64,000 nt of DNA, from NCBI RefSeq assembly GCF_014467285.1, contig NZ_NKHR01000002.1:248001-312000 (forward strand). The letters run 5' to 3'. This DNA comes from Xenorhabdus sp014467285 (GTDB taxonomy: Bacteria; Pseudomonadota; Gammaproteobacteria; Enterobacterales; Enterobacteriaceae). Every line of letters starts with the position of its first letter. Positions within the stretch are counted from its first letter, which is position 1. The translations under genes were made by a program, and so were the position numbers. Shown here piece by piece: positions 1 through 11,600 of the stretch. The notes beneath the pieces are model-generated. The model searched no databases, was not told the origin of the DNA, and worked only from the letters and a program-made list of their open reading frames with translations.

Positions 1-778
1 CTACTGCGCTATCAAGCAATTTTGGCGTGCATGCCGATATCAAGCTACCACCAAACATCACTTTTTCCCGACGGCCGTCCAGCGAACAGAAATCCCCACC
101 CGCTTCCTTAATGCAAGGCAAGATAGCAGCGCTATCCCACGGTTTCATCAAAGTATCAATGGCACAATGCAGACGCCCAGCGGCGACCATTGCATGTTGG
201 TAACAATCATTGACAAAAGTAAAATCACGCGCTGATTTTACCAATGAATCCAAATTATAAGCGATTGTGCCATCGGCAAGATTGTAACTTGTACTGTGTA
301 TTCCTGAGGCCGTCATTACTGCCTGTTCCACCCTTTCCGGTGAATTCTCTGCAATTTTAAGTTGACGCAGTGGCTTGCCTTCAACGCTCATCCAACAACC
401 TTCACCTTTTGCAGCATAAACCACTGTCGAAATTGCCGGGAAGCTCATCACACCAACCACTGGCTCACCTTGTTCAACAAAAGCAATCAATGTACTGAAT
501 AATGGAATGCCATATAAAAACGCTCTTGTACCATCAATAGGATCAATGACCCAACCAGATTCAAATTTTTCTGCGCCTTCCAGACCAAACTCTTCTCCCA
601 AAATAGGCACGCCCGGGCTGCGTCTGGTGAATATGTCACGAAGTTCTGTTTCTAACATTAAATCAGTTTGGGTGATAACAGAACGATCAGGTTTATAATC
701 AAATTTCCCCGCTCCGTCAAAAGCATCCTGCGTTTTTTTTCTTATTGCGGTCACTGCTTCAAGGGCTATCTTCAACAT
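1..778 (-). CDS. Inositol monophosphatase family phosphatase (histidinol-phosphatase-like), 3' end cut by window edge
   Basis: Reverse-strand reading frame open from an ATG at 778 to the window edge (259 codons, no stop yet). It shows the metal-binding motifs of the inositol monophosphatase/FBPase superfamily in order: GEEFG, then DPIDGTRAF, then KPWDSAAI. These coordinate Mg2+ and hydrolyse a phosphate monoester. The DPIDGTRAF form is typical of HisN-like histidinol phosphatases, so the substrate could be histidinol phosphate, inositol phosphate or something related; the sequence does not decide it. An AAGGAG Shine-Dalgarno lies about 10 nt before the ATG. It is separated from the minus-strand genes upstream by a hairpin at 853-885. 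Confidence 0.85.
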   Translation of the reverse strand, partial: MLKIALEAVTAIRKKTQDAFDGAGKFDYKPDRSVITQTDLMLETELRDIFTRRSPGVPILGEEFGLEGAEKFESGWVIDPIDGTRAFLYGIPLFSTLIAFVEQGEPVVGVMSFPAISTVVYAAKGEGCWMSVEGKPLRQLKIAENSPERVEQAVMTASGIHSTSYNLADGTIAYNLDSLVKSARDFTFVNDCYQHAMVAAGRLHCAIDTLMKPWDSAAILPCIKEAGGDFCSLDGRREKVMFGGSLISACTPKLLDSAV

Positions 779-852
779 CTGTTTATAACTCCTTGTATCA
801 TTTTCAATAGCTATACTTTAACATGGGAAGATTATAAAAAATATAAAACAGA

Positions 853-885
853 TAACCACTCCAGAATAATGTCCCAGAGTGGTTA
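853..885 (-). terminator. Probable rho-independent terminator of the 71-aa gene
   Basis: The 9-bp inverted arms at 853-861 and 877-885 pair perfectly around a 15-nt loop. On the minus strand they are followed by a T-rich run. The hairpin sits just past the stop of the small gene at 916 and before the phosphatase start. Confidence 0.5.
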
Positions 886-915
886 ATGAAGTATTTACTG
901 AGCAGGCTATCATCA

Positions 916-1131
916 CTACTGCCGCTTACTCAAAACGTCTTTAATAGCCTCATGAAGGGAATTCATGATCTCATTTATGAGATTTATCACATCCTTAGGT
1001 GGATAACCCATCTCACGCAATATATCAAATAGTCCTCCAAGTAACGAAACCATACCCGAAACGACTTTTTCTATTTCGTTCCAGAAAGGATTATCAAAAG
1101 ATCTAATCCCCTCTGCATTTGTGGCTTCCAT
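916..1131 (-). CDS. Small hypothetical protein (71 aa)
   Basis: I do not recognise this protein. It is 71 aa, has no signal peptide or cysteine, and is predicted by eye to be mostly helical: an amphipathic stretch around residues 23-42 (VSGMVSLLGGLFDILREMG) and a charged C-terminal helix. A GGGGAA Shine-Dalgarno about 7 nt before the ATG supports a real gene. It is on the same strand as, and 116 nt downstream of, the Cys/His protein at 1248-2261 and ends before a hairpin terminator. A small partner protein, such as an immunity or chaperone protein for that neighbour, is a possibility only from position and size. Confidence 0.55.
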   Translation of the reverse strand: MEATNAEGIRSFDNPFWNEIEKVVSGMVSLLGGLFDILREMGYPPKDVINLINEIMNSLHEAIKDVLSKRQ

Positions 1132-1247
1132 AATAAATTCCCCACTGTTTATTGCTGTGTAATATTAACCTACACCATTAATATTATTTCATATCTTTAA
1201 TTATAAATATTGTATTAGATTTATTATATTAAACTTATTCAATGTTA

Positions 1248-2261
1248 TTATTTTATTACCACATCCCTGTTAACTAAAAAATAACCGCAAAAATTTTTAT
1301 ATATTCCACGGTCAGAATGGCAAGGATCATATATAATTCTTCCTTTATTGTCTGTTTCTCTTACTTTAGAATTACCGGGTTTATGTGCCCAAATTCGCTC
1401 CCAAGGGTTATCTCTGGTGCCTTTTTGGACAAATTTATACCAATGATAATCAAAATAACTCACATCATCATCAGTTGCATAAAGCGCCACAACATAACTT
1501 GGGGATTTTTCCATGTATTTTGGGTTATAGTCTTCTATTTTAATTAATCCATCTGCAATTGCTCCCTCTATAACGTTATCCTTATACGCTTTAAAGTTTT
1601 CAGAACCTCCGGGTTGAGGAAAATCTTCAATTACATAATTACAAGCATAAGAATAACAATTAGTTTTTTTTAGCCTGGAACCATTTTCATATTCATTCCA
1701 GAATGATTTATCATTATTAATATGATTCCAATCCACCTTATTAACCTTTCCAGTATTTGGGTCAAAAAACCATACGCTACTACTTATAGGATTAACTACG
1801 TCACGTAAAAATAATTCATTTTTTTCTATATGGTTTTCTTCATCGTATGCTTCTTCGAGTTGAATTGAATTTACAGAAATAATACTCTTTTTGGGATCAA
1901 TAGACGCTATTTCAAGTTCTATATACTCCCTAAGTTTATTATTATCTTTAAAACCCTTAAGTAGTTCTCGACCAATCAGTTGGCTCTTTGCTAAACCTGA
2001 TGCTTGCCCATCACAGATATAAAAATGTTCAGGCAATCCAAGCTGTTTTGCCTCATCAACCATAGAGCCGCTAAATTCAACATAAAACCCAGAAAACCCA
2101 AGTTTCCTAAAATGTTTCTCAAGGTCAGCGTTAATTCCCTCTTTGTTTGACTGAAAGAGTTCCAATAACACTTTATTTTGATGATTATTTTCATCGTCAA
2201 AATCATAATTCCACTCATAATTTTTTCTACCCGAAAAAGCTAGCAGTGTCACATTAATCAT
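1248..2261 (-). CDS. Uncharacterised protein with a NCYxYAC...H...HKPG Cys/His hydrolase-like C-terminal domain
   Basis: A 337-aa protein from the ATG at 2261, preferred over the ATG at 2273 because GGAGAG lies 6 nt before it and nothing precedes the other. The C-terminal half shows, in order, NCYSYACN (Cys about 202) with FPQPGG after it, a YHWYKF histidine (about 273), WAHKPG, a TDNKGRIIYDP segment and SDRGIY. From memory this series occurs in a family of small uncharacterised bacterial proteins; the order Cys then His resembles papain-like or amidase folds, but catalysis is inferred. The first 160 residues are acidic and not recognised. No signal peptide or membrane segment is visible. It is AT-rich and lies just downstream of the MARTX toxin gene, so an effector-like role is conceivable. 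Confidence 0.7.
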   Translation of the reverse strand: MINVTLLAFSGRKNYEWNYDFDDENNHQNKVLLELFQSNKEGINADLEKHFRKLGFSGFYVEFSGSMVDEAKQLGLPEHFYICDGQASGLAKSQLIGRELLKGFKDNNKLREYIELEIASIDPKKSIISVNSIQLEEAYDEENHIEKNELFLRDVVNPISSSVWFFDPNTGKVNKVDWNHINNDKSFWNEYENGSRLKKTNCYSYACNYVIEDFPQPGGSENFKAYKDNVIEGAIADGLIKIEDYNPKYMEKSPSYVVALYATDDDVSYFDYHWYKFVQKGTRDNPWERIWAHKPGNSKVRETDNKGRIIYDPCHSDRGIYKNFCGYFLVNRDVVIK

Positions 2262-2679
2262 CTTGCTCTCCATATATAAATTTAATATAAAAATCAGTAA
2301 ACCAAATTACTTTCAACTATCATCAACATCCAATTTTCCCAGTACATTTTTAATGCCAGAGATAATTTCCGTATTCTATTATCTTTTCTGCTAAAAATTG
2401 TTTTACACTCCCTATTTGGAAGCCTGAAATATCTTAGGTATATAATGTCATGAAAAATTTTATTGACACCTTAAAATCTAGTACAAAGCCAGATATTTTC
2501 AAATTAAAATTATCACAAAATGAAATTATTTATCTCAATTAACACCCTATGCGCTATAACATATTGAATAAAAACAGATCTTACTATTTTGGTATAATGT
2601 GTTTACGCAAATAAAATGGCCCACAATCGTGGGCCATTTTCATTAATAAATATATCTGACGATCAAATCTATCCAGCCA
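2262..2679. other. AT-rich intergenic region, 418 bp
   Basis: Between the Cys/His protein gene and the 3' end of rtxA, both on the minus strand. It holds the hairpin at 2613-2640 and must contain the promoter for the leftward gene, but no clear -35/-10 pair stands out. A 30-codon plus-strand frame at 2450-2542 lacks a ribosome binding site and is not called. Confidence 0.5.
2613..2640. terminator. Strong rho-independent terminator downstream of rtxA
   Basis: A perfect 12-bp stem (2613-2624 with 2629-2640) and a 4-nt loop; the arms begin with AAAA and end with TTTT, so it can act on either strand. It lies 40 nt past the rtxA stop codon and closes the rtxHCA operon. Confidence 0.85.
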
Positions 2680-5600
2680 TCAGACCAGTTTTGATTTCCC
2701 GTTTGTCGTATCCGACCAAGCGGTTATGATGGTGGATTTCGTTTGGTTATCAAGCGAATCAAAAAATCCGCTGTCTCCCATATTAGGGGCAAATCCACTC
2801 ATCGCCTGCACCAAGGAATCCACTGCATTAGCAGAGAGGGCGGTATATTCACGTTCGCCCTGTGCATCTTTATCCCCCATTTGGGTAACAATATCCGCAC
2901 GGTTGCCATTGAAGTAGTTATTGAAGGTCACAGACCCCATTGCTTCAAACTGCCCTTGTGCCGACGTATCTCTGACATTGCGATGCGTCAGCAGAACCAA
3001 ATCGTAACCACTACGTTGGAACCACAGGTTTTGCCAGTTGATATTGTTGAAAATAATCTTGTCACCTTGTTTGATATCTTCAACCACATTATCAATCGCA
3101 CTACCGCTGACCATGAAGCGATTAACACCCATGCCACCTTTGAAGTGATTCTGATATCCGCCCAGTACCAGCAGGTCATCGCCAGCACCGCCATTAATCT
3201 GGCTGAACTTAGATACCGCATCAGCAATCAGGTGATCATTGCCTGTACCCCCATTGATCATCGCGTGATAACCCATCAGTTTGATAGCGTTGTTGCCCGC
3301 ATTGCCGTCAATTCGGTTATAGTTACCAAATACCGTTGCAAAATCGTTACCTTCACCCAAATCTACCCGATTGTTGTTACCAATAGTGACGACGTAATCT
3401 TGATCTTCTCCGGCATCAATACGATTAAAGTTGCCGGAAGCCACGATATAATCGCGTCCTTTGCCACCTTCAACCATACCACCTTCACCAAAGACAAACA
3501 CTTGATCATCCCCCGCTCCCATGTAAGCGTAGTTGATACGTCCGGCCAATACAGCAACGTCATTGCCTGCACCACCAAACATCATGTTTTCACTTCCCAT
3601 CATGACGCCAGTGTTATTACCTGCACCACCCGCGAAGATATTGGAGGTTCCCACAGAATAGAAGACATCATCACCACGACCGCCCCAGAAGTTATTGTTA
3701 TCTCCCAGATAAGCGCCGAGATCTTTACCGTCCCCTCCCCAGTTAAAGTTGTAGTTACCCAGTGAAACGTGGATATCGCCATCTCCTTGCAGATGACCAC
3801 TCTTACGTAAGAAGTCGAAGGTTTTATCCTGCATATTCAACAAATCAGCAGTCAGGTTCTCTTTCAGATTAGCTACCAGAGATTCCATCTCCGTCCGCTT
3901 ATCCTGATTGAAGAGAGTTGCAAACAGGTTTGGCAGGTTCAGGGAAGTCAATCCAAAGGCACGATCTGTCTGTGGTGCTTTAGTTTCCGCAGCAGATTTA
4001 TCGCCTTCATCAATGGTGACACGCCCTTCTTGATTTTCATCAGGCGCTTTCGCTTTCAGCCCGTGGCTTTCAGCAAAAGATTTCACGCCGTCAGCCCCCA
4101 TTTTCAACCCGGCTTTCAGGCTGTTGAGTAACTTGTCCCGATCAGTGAAAGCCTTCAACTGATCACCACTAAATTCACCGATGATTTCCAGCATTTCGCG
4201 CAGAATGGCAACGCCATCAACAGGCTGGTTTGAACGGGAGATAATGCCGCCATTCGGGGTGTAATCCACGCCAAAAATATCCGCCAGCGTGGTATCCGCG
4301 CTGACACCTACCAGATTTCCTAACAGTTTGTTCTTAATCTGGCGTGGCAAATCCGTTGGGCTAAAAGTAAATGTGGTTTTTGCCATGCCCGTGGAAGTAT
4401 ATTCCTGCGTCATCAGGCCAAACAGTGAACCCAGATTGGTATCCAGAATTGACTGGATATTGTCACCAAACATAAAGTTCCAGTTCCCCGTCGTGACTTG
4501 AATATCAGCACCCTGCCCGCCAACAGCAAAGTTGAAAACCAGCTTTTCATTCACCCGACGGAATTTCTCCGCCCGATTAGTTTTACCCATTTCAGGAGTA
4601 TTGCCATTATCCCCCAACCACTGGTTGTATTTCTTGTTCAGTGTACTTTCGAGATCACTTTTCAGGCCACGGCTGCTACGTTCATTTTGAGAATCGAGAT
4701 CAATCAGGGTGCTATAATCCACACTACTGGTCAAATCGAGGCCAGACAGATCACTGACATATTTCTTCGCACTTTCCAGTGTCCATTGTTGATCTTGCTT
4801 CGCCAGCCAATCCGGTGAATTAAACGATCCGGCAATGTCCTGCAATACACCAGAAATACGGGAAGCGCCATCAAATGGGTTAACCAACGGCGGGGTTGGA
4901 ATGGATTTTTCCAGCATGACGATCAGATCGTTACTGCGCCCTGCATTGAAACTGACGTTGCGGTTACCCACAAACAGTTGTGCGCCTTCCAATGCCTGAT
5001 AGCCAGCAATATCAACACTGTGTTTACTGTCACCATTGCCAATATGAACCATGACGTTATTGTCACCAAAAGCCAGAGACTTAAAGCCTCCCGTGCCTAC
5101 TTTGATGCCCACATTGGTGGTTCCCCAGTTAACGGCTGTGAATTCCCCGTCACCAACTTGTAACTGAATATTGCCGGAATAGCTCAGTTGGTTGTTTGAT
5201 GATGCCGCCGCTGAATGGTTATCCACCGCATCACGTTGTTTTGGTGCGTGGAATATCTCTGCATTGTCCGCAATAGCACCTTGCGCTTTTGCGCCAACAT
5301 CTGTTTGCCCTACACGAGACAAGACGATGTCATTTTCAGAGATACCACGGCGGACTCGCTCAGAATGGCTTTCGATCTCACCTTTATCATTCCAACCCAA
5401 CACAATCTTATTATCCGTGAGTTTATGAACCCACTGATCTTGCGCATCTTTCGTGTATTTGCGACCAACACGGTCTACCGCAACGTCACTGCTGCGCGCC
5501 GAGACGGTGGTACGGATACCCTGATTATCCAGTGCCGAAATAAAGCGACGGGCAAAACCTTCACGTTTGTCGTCGCCAATCAAGGAACAACCAACAAGGC

Positions 5601-8600
5601 TGATATGGTCAGGTGTACCGGCTTGTTTGAAATCAGCACTGAACTTTTTCAGTTTCAAAGCCAGTTCATCTGCGCTGTAACCACTTATGCGCGTATTTTT
5701 TTGTGTGATATCGTTTTCATCACGTCCATGCCCAACAATCTGCCAACGTAATTTGCCAGATGGTAATTGTCCAACGTCACCATACACCACACGATATTGA
5801 CCATTGGCATCAAGCTGAACAATCACGCTGGAATCAGGATGTTTGCTTGCCAGACTTGCCGCTGCTTTTGCTGCAACAGGATCATTTTCAGTCTGGATAA
5901 TGATCTGACCACTAAAGCGGCTATCGCTACCTTCAGACTGTGGTTTGACTACAATATTTTCCCAAGAATTGACGTCTTGGTTATTCACTTGAGCATGACT
6001 TTTTAGCGAGTCGTCACCCAACGGTTTTTTCATTCCGTCAGACGTGTCAATCGCTGTCGAAACGTTGAGAGTGAATTTGCCATTTACCGAGTTAGCAATG
6101 ACTTTATCGATATTCGACTGCACAAGGTTAGCCGCCTGTTTGAAATTGTTACTTTCAACCTCAACCAGAACTTTTTCACCTTTCTTTGTCGTCACTTCCA
6201 GCGTCACGGCATTATCACGGTAATCAACGACACGCCCTGTCACATTTGAAGACAATTTAAAAGCCTTACCCTGTTCTTTCAGCGCGCGCAATACGTACTG
6301 TTGCTCACCTGCCCGCGCCTGCTGCCAGACTCCGTCATATTGGGTAATGGTGTCCTTCTCAAATGTATTGTAGTTAACATAGAAACTTTGATTGTCTTCC
6401 ATGCTGGCTTCATATGTATAACCAAGCTTAGATTTATAGCCCGTTATTATTCCCTTATGGAAAGAGTCCATAAAGCGTTCGAAGTCTTTATAGTTATCAA
6501 ATGACTTAATACCAAAGTTAGGATCATAGAATGACCAAATGGTTTGATTTTCCCCTTTATGTACAACGACTGCCATAGCATGGTCTTCAGACATAAAGGA
6601 CATATACGTCGTTTTGTCTACGTCACGCAGTTTCTCCATCACAGACTCATAGCCGGCAATATCGTTACTCAGCGATCGGTCAATCCTGTCTCCCGTTAAC
6701 CCATTGGCTTTCAATTTCCCGCCATAGGCTTGGTTGGCTTTCTGCCTCATGGATAATGAACCGGACATATCTTGAGTCTGGCTATACTGCATTGACAGCA
6801 GGTCTTGAATTGCCGGGCCGATATTTTGGCGGCGATATTGGCTAAGCAATGAAGCTTCAACCGAATGGATATCATTCTTTTTGTTCACGCTGTTGTCATT
6901 GTAGGCTTTGACCGCATCTGTCAACCACGACAAATACGCTTTACCGCCACCCAATCCATGCACCCGCTCTTCTATCAGGTAACGGGCGGACAAAGCGAAG
7001 CAAACACCTTCCAGAAATTCTTTCGATTCAGCGTGATTTCCATTAGTCAGGAGTACATTGCCTATTTCTGGCACCAGCTTGTCAAGGTTATTGAGCAGTG
7101 AGCTTCCCTGAGTGAAATGGAATGAATATTGATCCAACTCTTTTCTGCCTGATTTCGCATCAAAGAGGGTATAAATCATGTTTTCCACTAACCCTGCTTT
7201 TACTCTGCCATTTTCACGCTGAGGTTCAGAAAGCGTTGAAACAATCTGTTCAGCATACTGATTCATCAATCGGCCACTGGCCTCATGTCCATAGAAGGTA
7301 TGCTCCCCGGATATCTGATAACCTGCCACGATAAGTTTAGCGCGCATTCTCTCCCCTGCTTCGCCCAACCCTTCGCTATCAGTCAGCAACATAATTGGTG
7401 TCTGTTTCGAGATCCCTTGCAGGTTTTTCTCAACCGAGAACTGACCATTAACCGCTTTCGCCAGAATGCCCGTTAACCCCGCCGGATTTGGCACTTCATG
7501 CGCAGTTATCGCTTTGGTCATGCTTGGCATTGGTCTGTCAAGCAACAAGCCAGAAACCGACTGTCCATTACGTTCTGCATAACGGGCAAGATCCGCCGCA
7601 ACCGCTCCCCCCATTGAGTAACCATGAATGATGATATTTTCTGGCTTGATGCCGCGATCATTGACCAAATAACGGAACATAGTGCGGGCATCCTGATACA
7701 GCCCTTTTTCGCTTGGATGACCATCGCTGGAGCCATAACCCCGCATGTTCACCGCCAGCATATCAACACCCTGTTTTTTGTAGTTATCCTGGATGGCACT
7801 GGCTTGTTCTTCCGCCGATGAACCGGAACCATGAATGAAAAGCACCACTTTTTTGGCTGTGTTCTGCTCATCCTGATTCTTTTGGGCAGCATTATGGTAA
7901 TAACCCGTCAAACGCCCGGCGTCACCCTGCAATGTGACTTTATCCGCCGTGCCGTCGGTGGCTGCCGCATCTAATATTATCTGGGTGCTGCTATGCACCT
8001 TACGGCGATCTTCTTTTTCACCGTAAAGCTCATCATTCAGGAAACGTGCCAGTGGATTGAGTGGATCTCTGTCACGCGGAGGTGTGCCGTCATTATCAAT
8101 GGCAACTTTTTCCAGCATCTTCTCTTTATTATCAGAGTGCCCCAACGCCGCCAAATCTTCATCTACAATGCGATTTGTTTTTTTGACGATTTTCTCAGCC
8201 TGTGCTTCCTGCAATGCCTGTGCAAAATTGAAAAGCTCTGTTGGCGTCCAAACACCAAATTTGGGTCGCCATGTGTGGCCAATAACTTTATCTGCGCCGC
8301 CAGCCTTAAGCACTTTGGCAACAATGCTCGAACAGTTATCGGTCAGCAGTTGATAACGGCCATCCGGGTTCTGACTGATTTTATTCCATTCCGCCTGCAT
8401 CGCCGCCGCATCCAATCCTGCCAGATTGATACGGAATACGCGCCCTTCATCGCCTTCGCTGGTTTTGAAGTCCCGAGTATTGTTCAGTTCTCGTTCAGCA
8501 AACTGACGGATAACATTAGCAATGCGTTTTTCTGTCAGCTCAGGTGATTGCTTGGCAGCCCTGCGCAGAGTTTCAGCAAAGCGTTTGCCCATCTCAAACA

Positions 8601-11600
8601 CATCAATACCACCCTCTTCCAACCGTTTTATGAACGGCCGGGAAAAAGCTTCCGGTATGCCAGCGGATTGCAGTAGGTGAGGATTTTCCAGTACCGTCGT
8701 GGCAAACTCGTCGCTGATATCCGCGAATTTGGCATCAACGCCTTTGGCTATCTGAAGCTTTTCAATCAATCGCTTGTGGGCATCATCATGCAAGCCAAAT
8801 TTATCTTGTTCTTCAGAAGCGACATCCTGCTCCAACGTTTCATTCCGAGTAGCCGGTTGGCTCAGGTCACGCCAACGTATTCTTAAGTCTGGATAGTCTT
8901 CGGTAGCGACATCAAAAATATGATTAATGTCGGATGATTTTCCACCTTTCGGCCACCAACTGACGTAGTTTTTCTCATTGAATTCACCAGCATCTTCCGC
9001 ATTGAGCTGTATGCGCCCCTGCCCAATTTGCAGCGCGGCATGCCCCAATCGGCTATGATCACTCGGTTTCCAGACAAACAAGGTTGCGCTGACCGGAGAC
9101 AATTGTTGTTCAATTGCCTGATGGATCTTTCTCAAGCCTGAGACATCAATACCCTTACCATCTTTCGACAAGTCACGGGATTGCAAGGTTGCAAAGACAT
9201 TTTCTGCCACTGATTGACCATATTCTCTGCTCACGGCAGCTTTGATCTGTTCAACCGCTGTTTCTGCGCTCGCTGCTTTCATCGCAATCTGAATATTGGA
9301 TTTACCACGGGTAACAAAATTCCCTTGTTCATCAATATAAAGATGCTTGGAATCTTTCAGGTTGGCGTTGCTCAATTTGCTGTAGAGATCGCTGAAACTG
9401 CCTTTGCCCGCACTTTCCAGCGTCGGCTCCACCAGCACCAATGATTCTTCCATGCGCACATTGATCTGCGACAACAAGTTTTTCAACGCTTGTGTACGTT
9501 CTGAATCCGGGTGCCCCAACAAATAACCTTCAACCTGATGACGCAAGTTGGTCAGTTTTTCTACCGCTTCCAAGTCATAATCTTCCCGGGTTTGCAGGAG
9601 ATTTTCATAGCTTTTAAGGGCATCCAACACATTCTTATAGCTGTCACCGCGAATTTTGCCCTTAACATAAGCAGCGTCTTGCAATTCCGCCGCAGACATT
9701 AAGTCTGTTTTCGGTTTATAGTTCCAGCTACCGTCCACTTTTTCAGCCACGATACGGGTACGTCCCTGATCGTGGGAAATAATACGATCTTCCGCCAGAT
9801 ACAATTCCTCAGGCAGTTGGTCGTAATTGTCATAGTTAGCAAGGATAAAACGCTCAACGGCTTTGACTTGAGCTGAATCATCAGGATCTTCCACCATGAT
9901 CGTCTTGAAGTCGTCACTGTTACTGTCCGGCCACGGACGGACTTCAAAGCTTTCATTATCATCGGACTCACGCACCAGCAAGTTGCGTTCTGTACGCAAC
10001 CCATAGAATGGCAGTGCTTGGTTCAGCAGGCTGTCAATAGCACTGGTTTTGATATCCAGATTAACCAGCGTAGCAGAGACGGTTTCAGATATATCAACCG
10101 CTTTTTGCAACGCATGTTCTTCACCTAGTGCTTTCAGGCCACTCAGATCCAATCCCGAAATTTTCGGCGTATTCCTGACCCACTCGGTCACGGTATCAGT
10201 GGATTGGCTAACAGGTTGACTGACAGGTGTTTCGGTATACACAGATGTCAGGGTAGATCCGCCAGAGGCTTTTCTAGTCCGCACACCTGCATTGACCGGC
10301 AAGTGAGCCAAGACTTCTCTGAGACTGCCCAGTTCGTTCAGATCTTCACCCAGATATTGCAATTCTTCGCTGAATCCGCCATCAGCCTGAACCGTCGATT
10401 CAGGATTAATGTGACTCTTGGATTTTTCTACTTTTTCAATATTTTCAGAGTAGTTGGATTCATAATTCTGACCACGCTGTTCTGCTTTCTGCGCGGCTGC
10501 CTTGCCATCACGTTCCGCTTGTTCAGCTTGTTGCTGATAGCGGATGGCTTCGTTTTCCCTGTCTTTGGCTTGAATACGGGCTTCTTCAACATCCTGCTTG
10601 GCATGTTGGCGGTTTTGTTCAGCCTTGAGTACACCGACTTCTGATTTGGCAACCGCATCCTTGATATCACCCAGACGCGCTGTGGCCGCTCTTTGAGAAT
10701 GATCCAATTGGTTTCGCGCAGTTTCGCTGGCTTTGTCCAATTCGGTCTGCACGCGTTCCAACAATCCATCGGCAAACTGATCATGCCATTGTTGACCGGA
10801 TTCCCCGTGATAGGTGTTATGACTGTCCAGCGCTTCCAGACCTCTGGCTTTCGCCATCAACTCATCTGTTACCGCTTGGGCTTCGTCCTTGATCGCATCG
10901 CGTTGCGCCTGTCCATTAGCATTCAGGGCATCCAGATCCGTCGTTTCCAGTTGTGCTTGTGTGCCAGCAATTGCCGCCAGTTGTTTGTCTTTTTCCTGTG
11001 CCAGGCGCTGTTTATCCGCTTCCGCCCTTTCTTTATCCTGCAAGGCATTTTGTGAAGCTTTGTCCTGCTGCATATGCTCAGCAATGACTTTATCTGATTT
11101 ATCAGACAATGAGGTGGCAGAAACATTATCCAGAACATAGCCCAGACCATCATTCAAACCGATCCCAGAAAATTCCAGTCGGTTGCTGCCCGCTTTGGCC
11201 TTTAAGGTCAATGCCTTATTTTGCCATTTGACATCACCATTGGCGGCTGCAAAAACAACCTCACCATTCCACCACACTTCCAGCCCGTTATCATCAGAGC
11301 AACCCGCACGTCTTGCAAAATCGAACTGAACGGTAATTTCTTCATCCGCGGCCAGATCCTGAATATCCTGATAGATATGTGTGTTACCGCTGACATCAAG
11401 CTCACTGACAGTATTACCATGCCCTTCAACACTGAGGCCGTATGCCTGAGCAGAGTGGCTGGCTTCAATGCCATTAGTGGATTTCCAACCCGTCGCACCT
11501 TGTTCAAAGTCACCATTGACGATCAGATTGCGTGGCTGGGAAGAAGTGATCCGTCGATCATTGCCAAGTGAATTCTGGATACTTTCCATGTCCGGGGTAT

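Noticed and set aside
2450..2542. 30-codon plus-strand frame between rtxA and the Cys/His gene
   Set aside because: No Shine-Dalgarno, no similarity recognised; likely chance in AT-rich DNA.
2743..3765. 340-aa plus-strand open frame opposite the rtxA C-terminal repeats
   Set aside because: Caused by the repetitive codon pattern of the RTX repeats on the other strand; no ribosome site and no recognisable protein.
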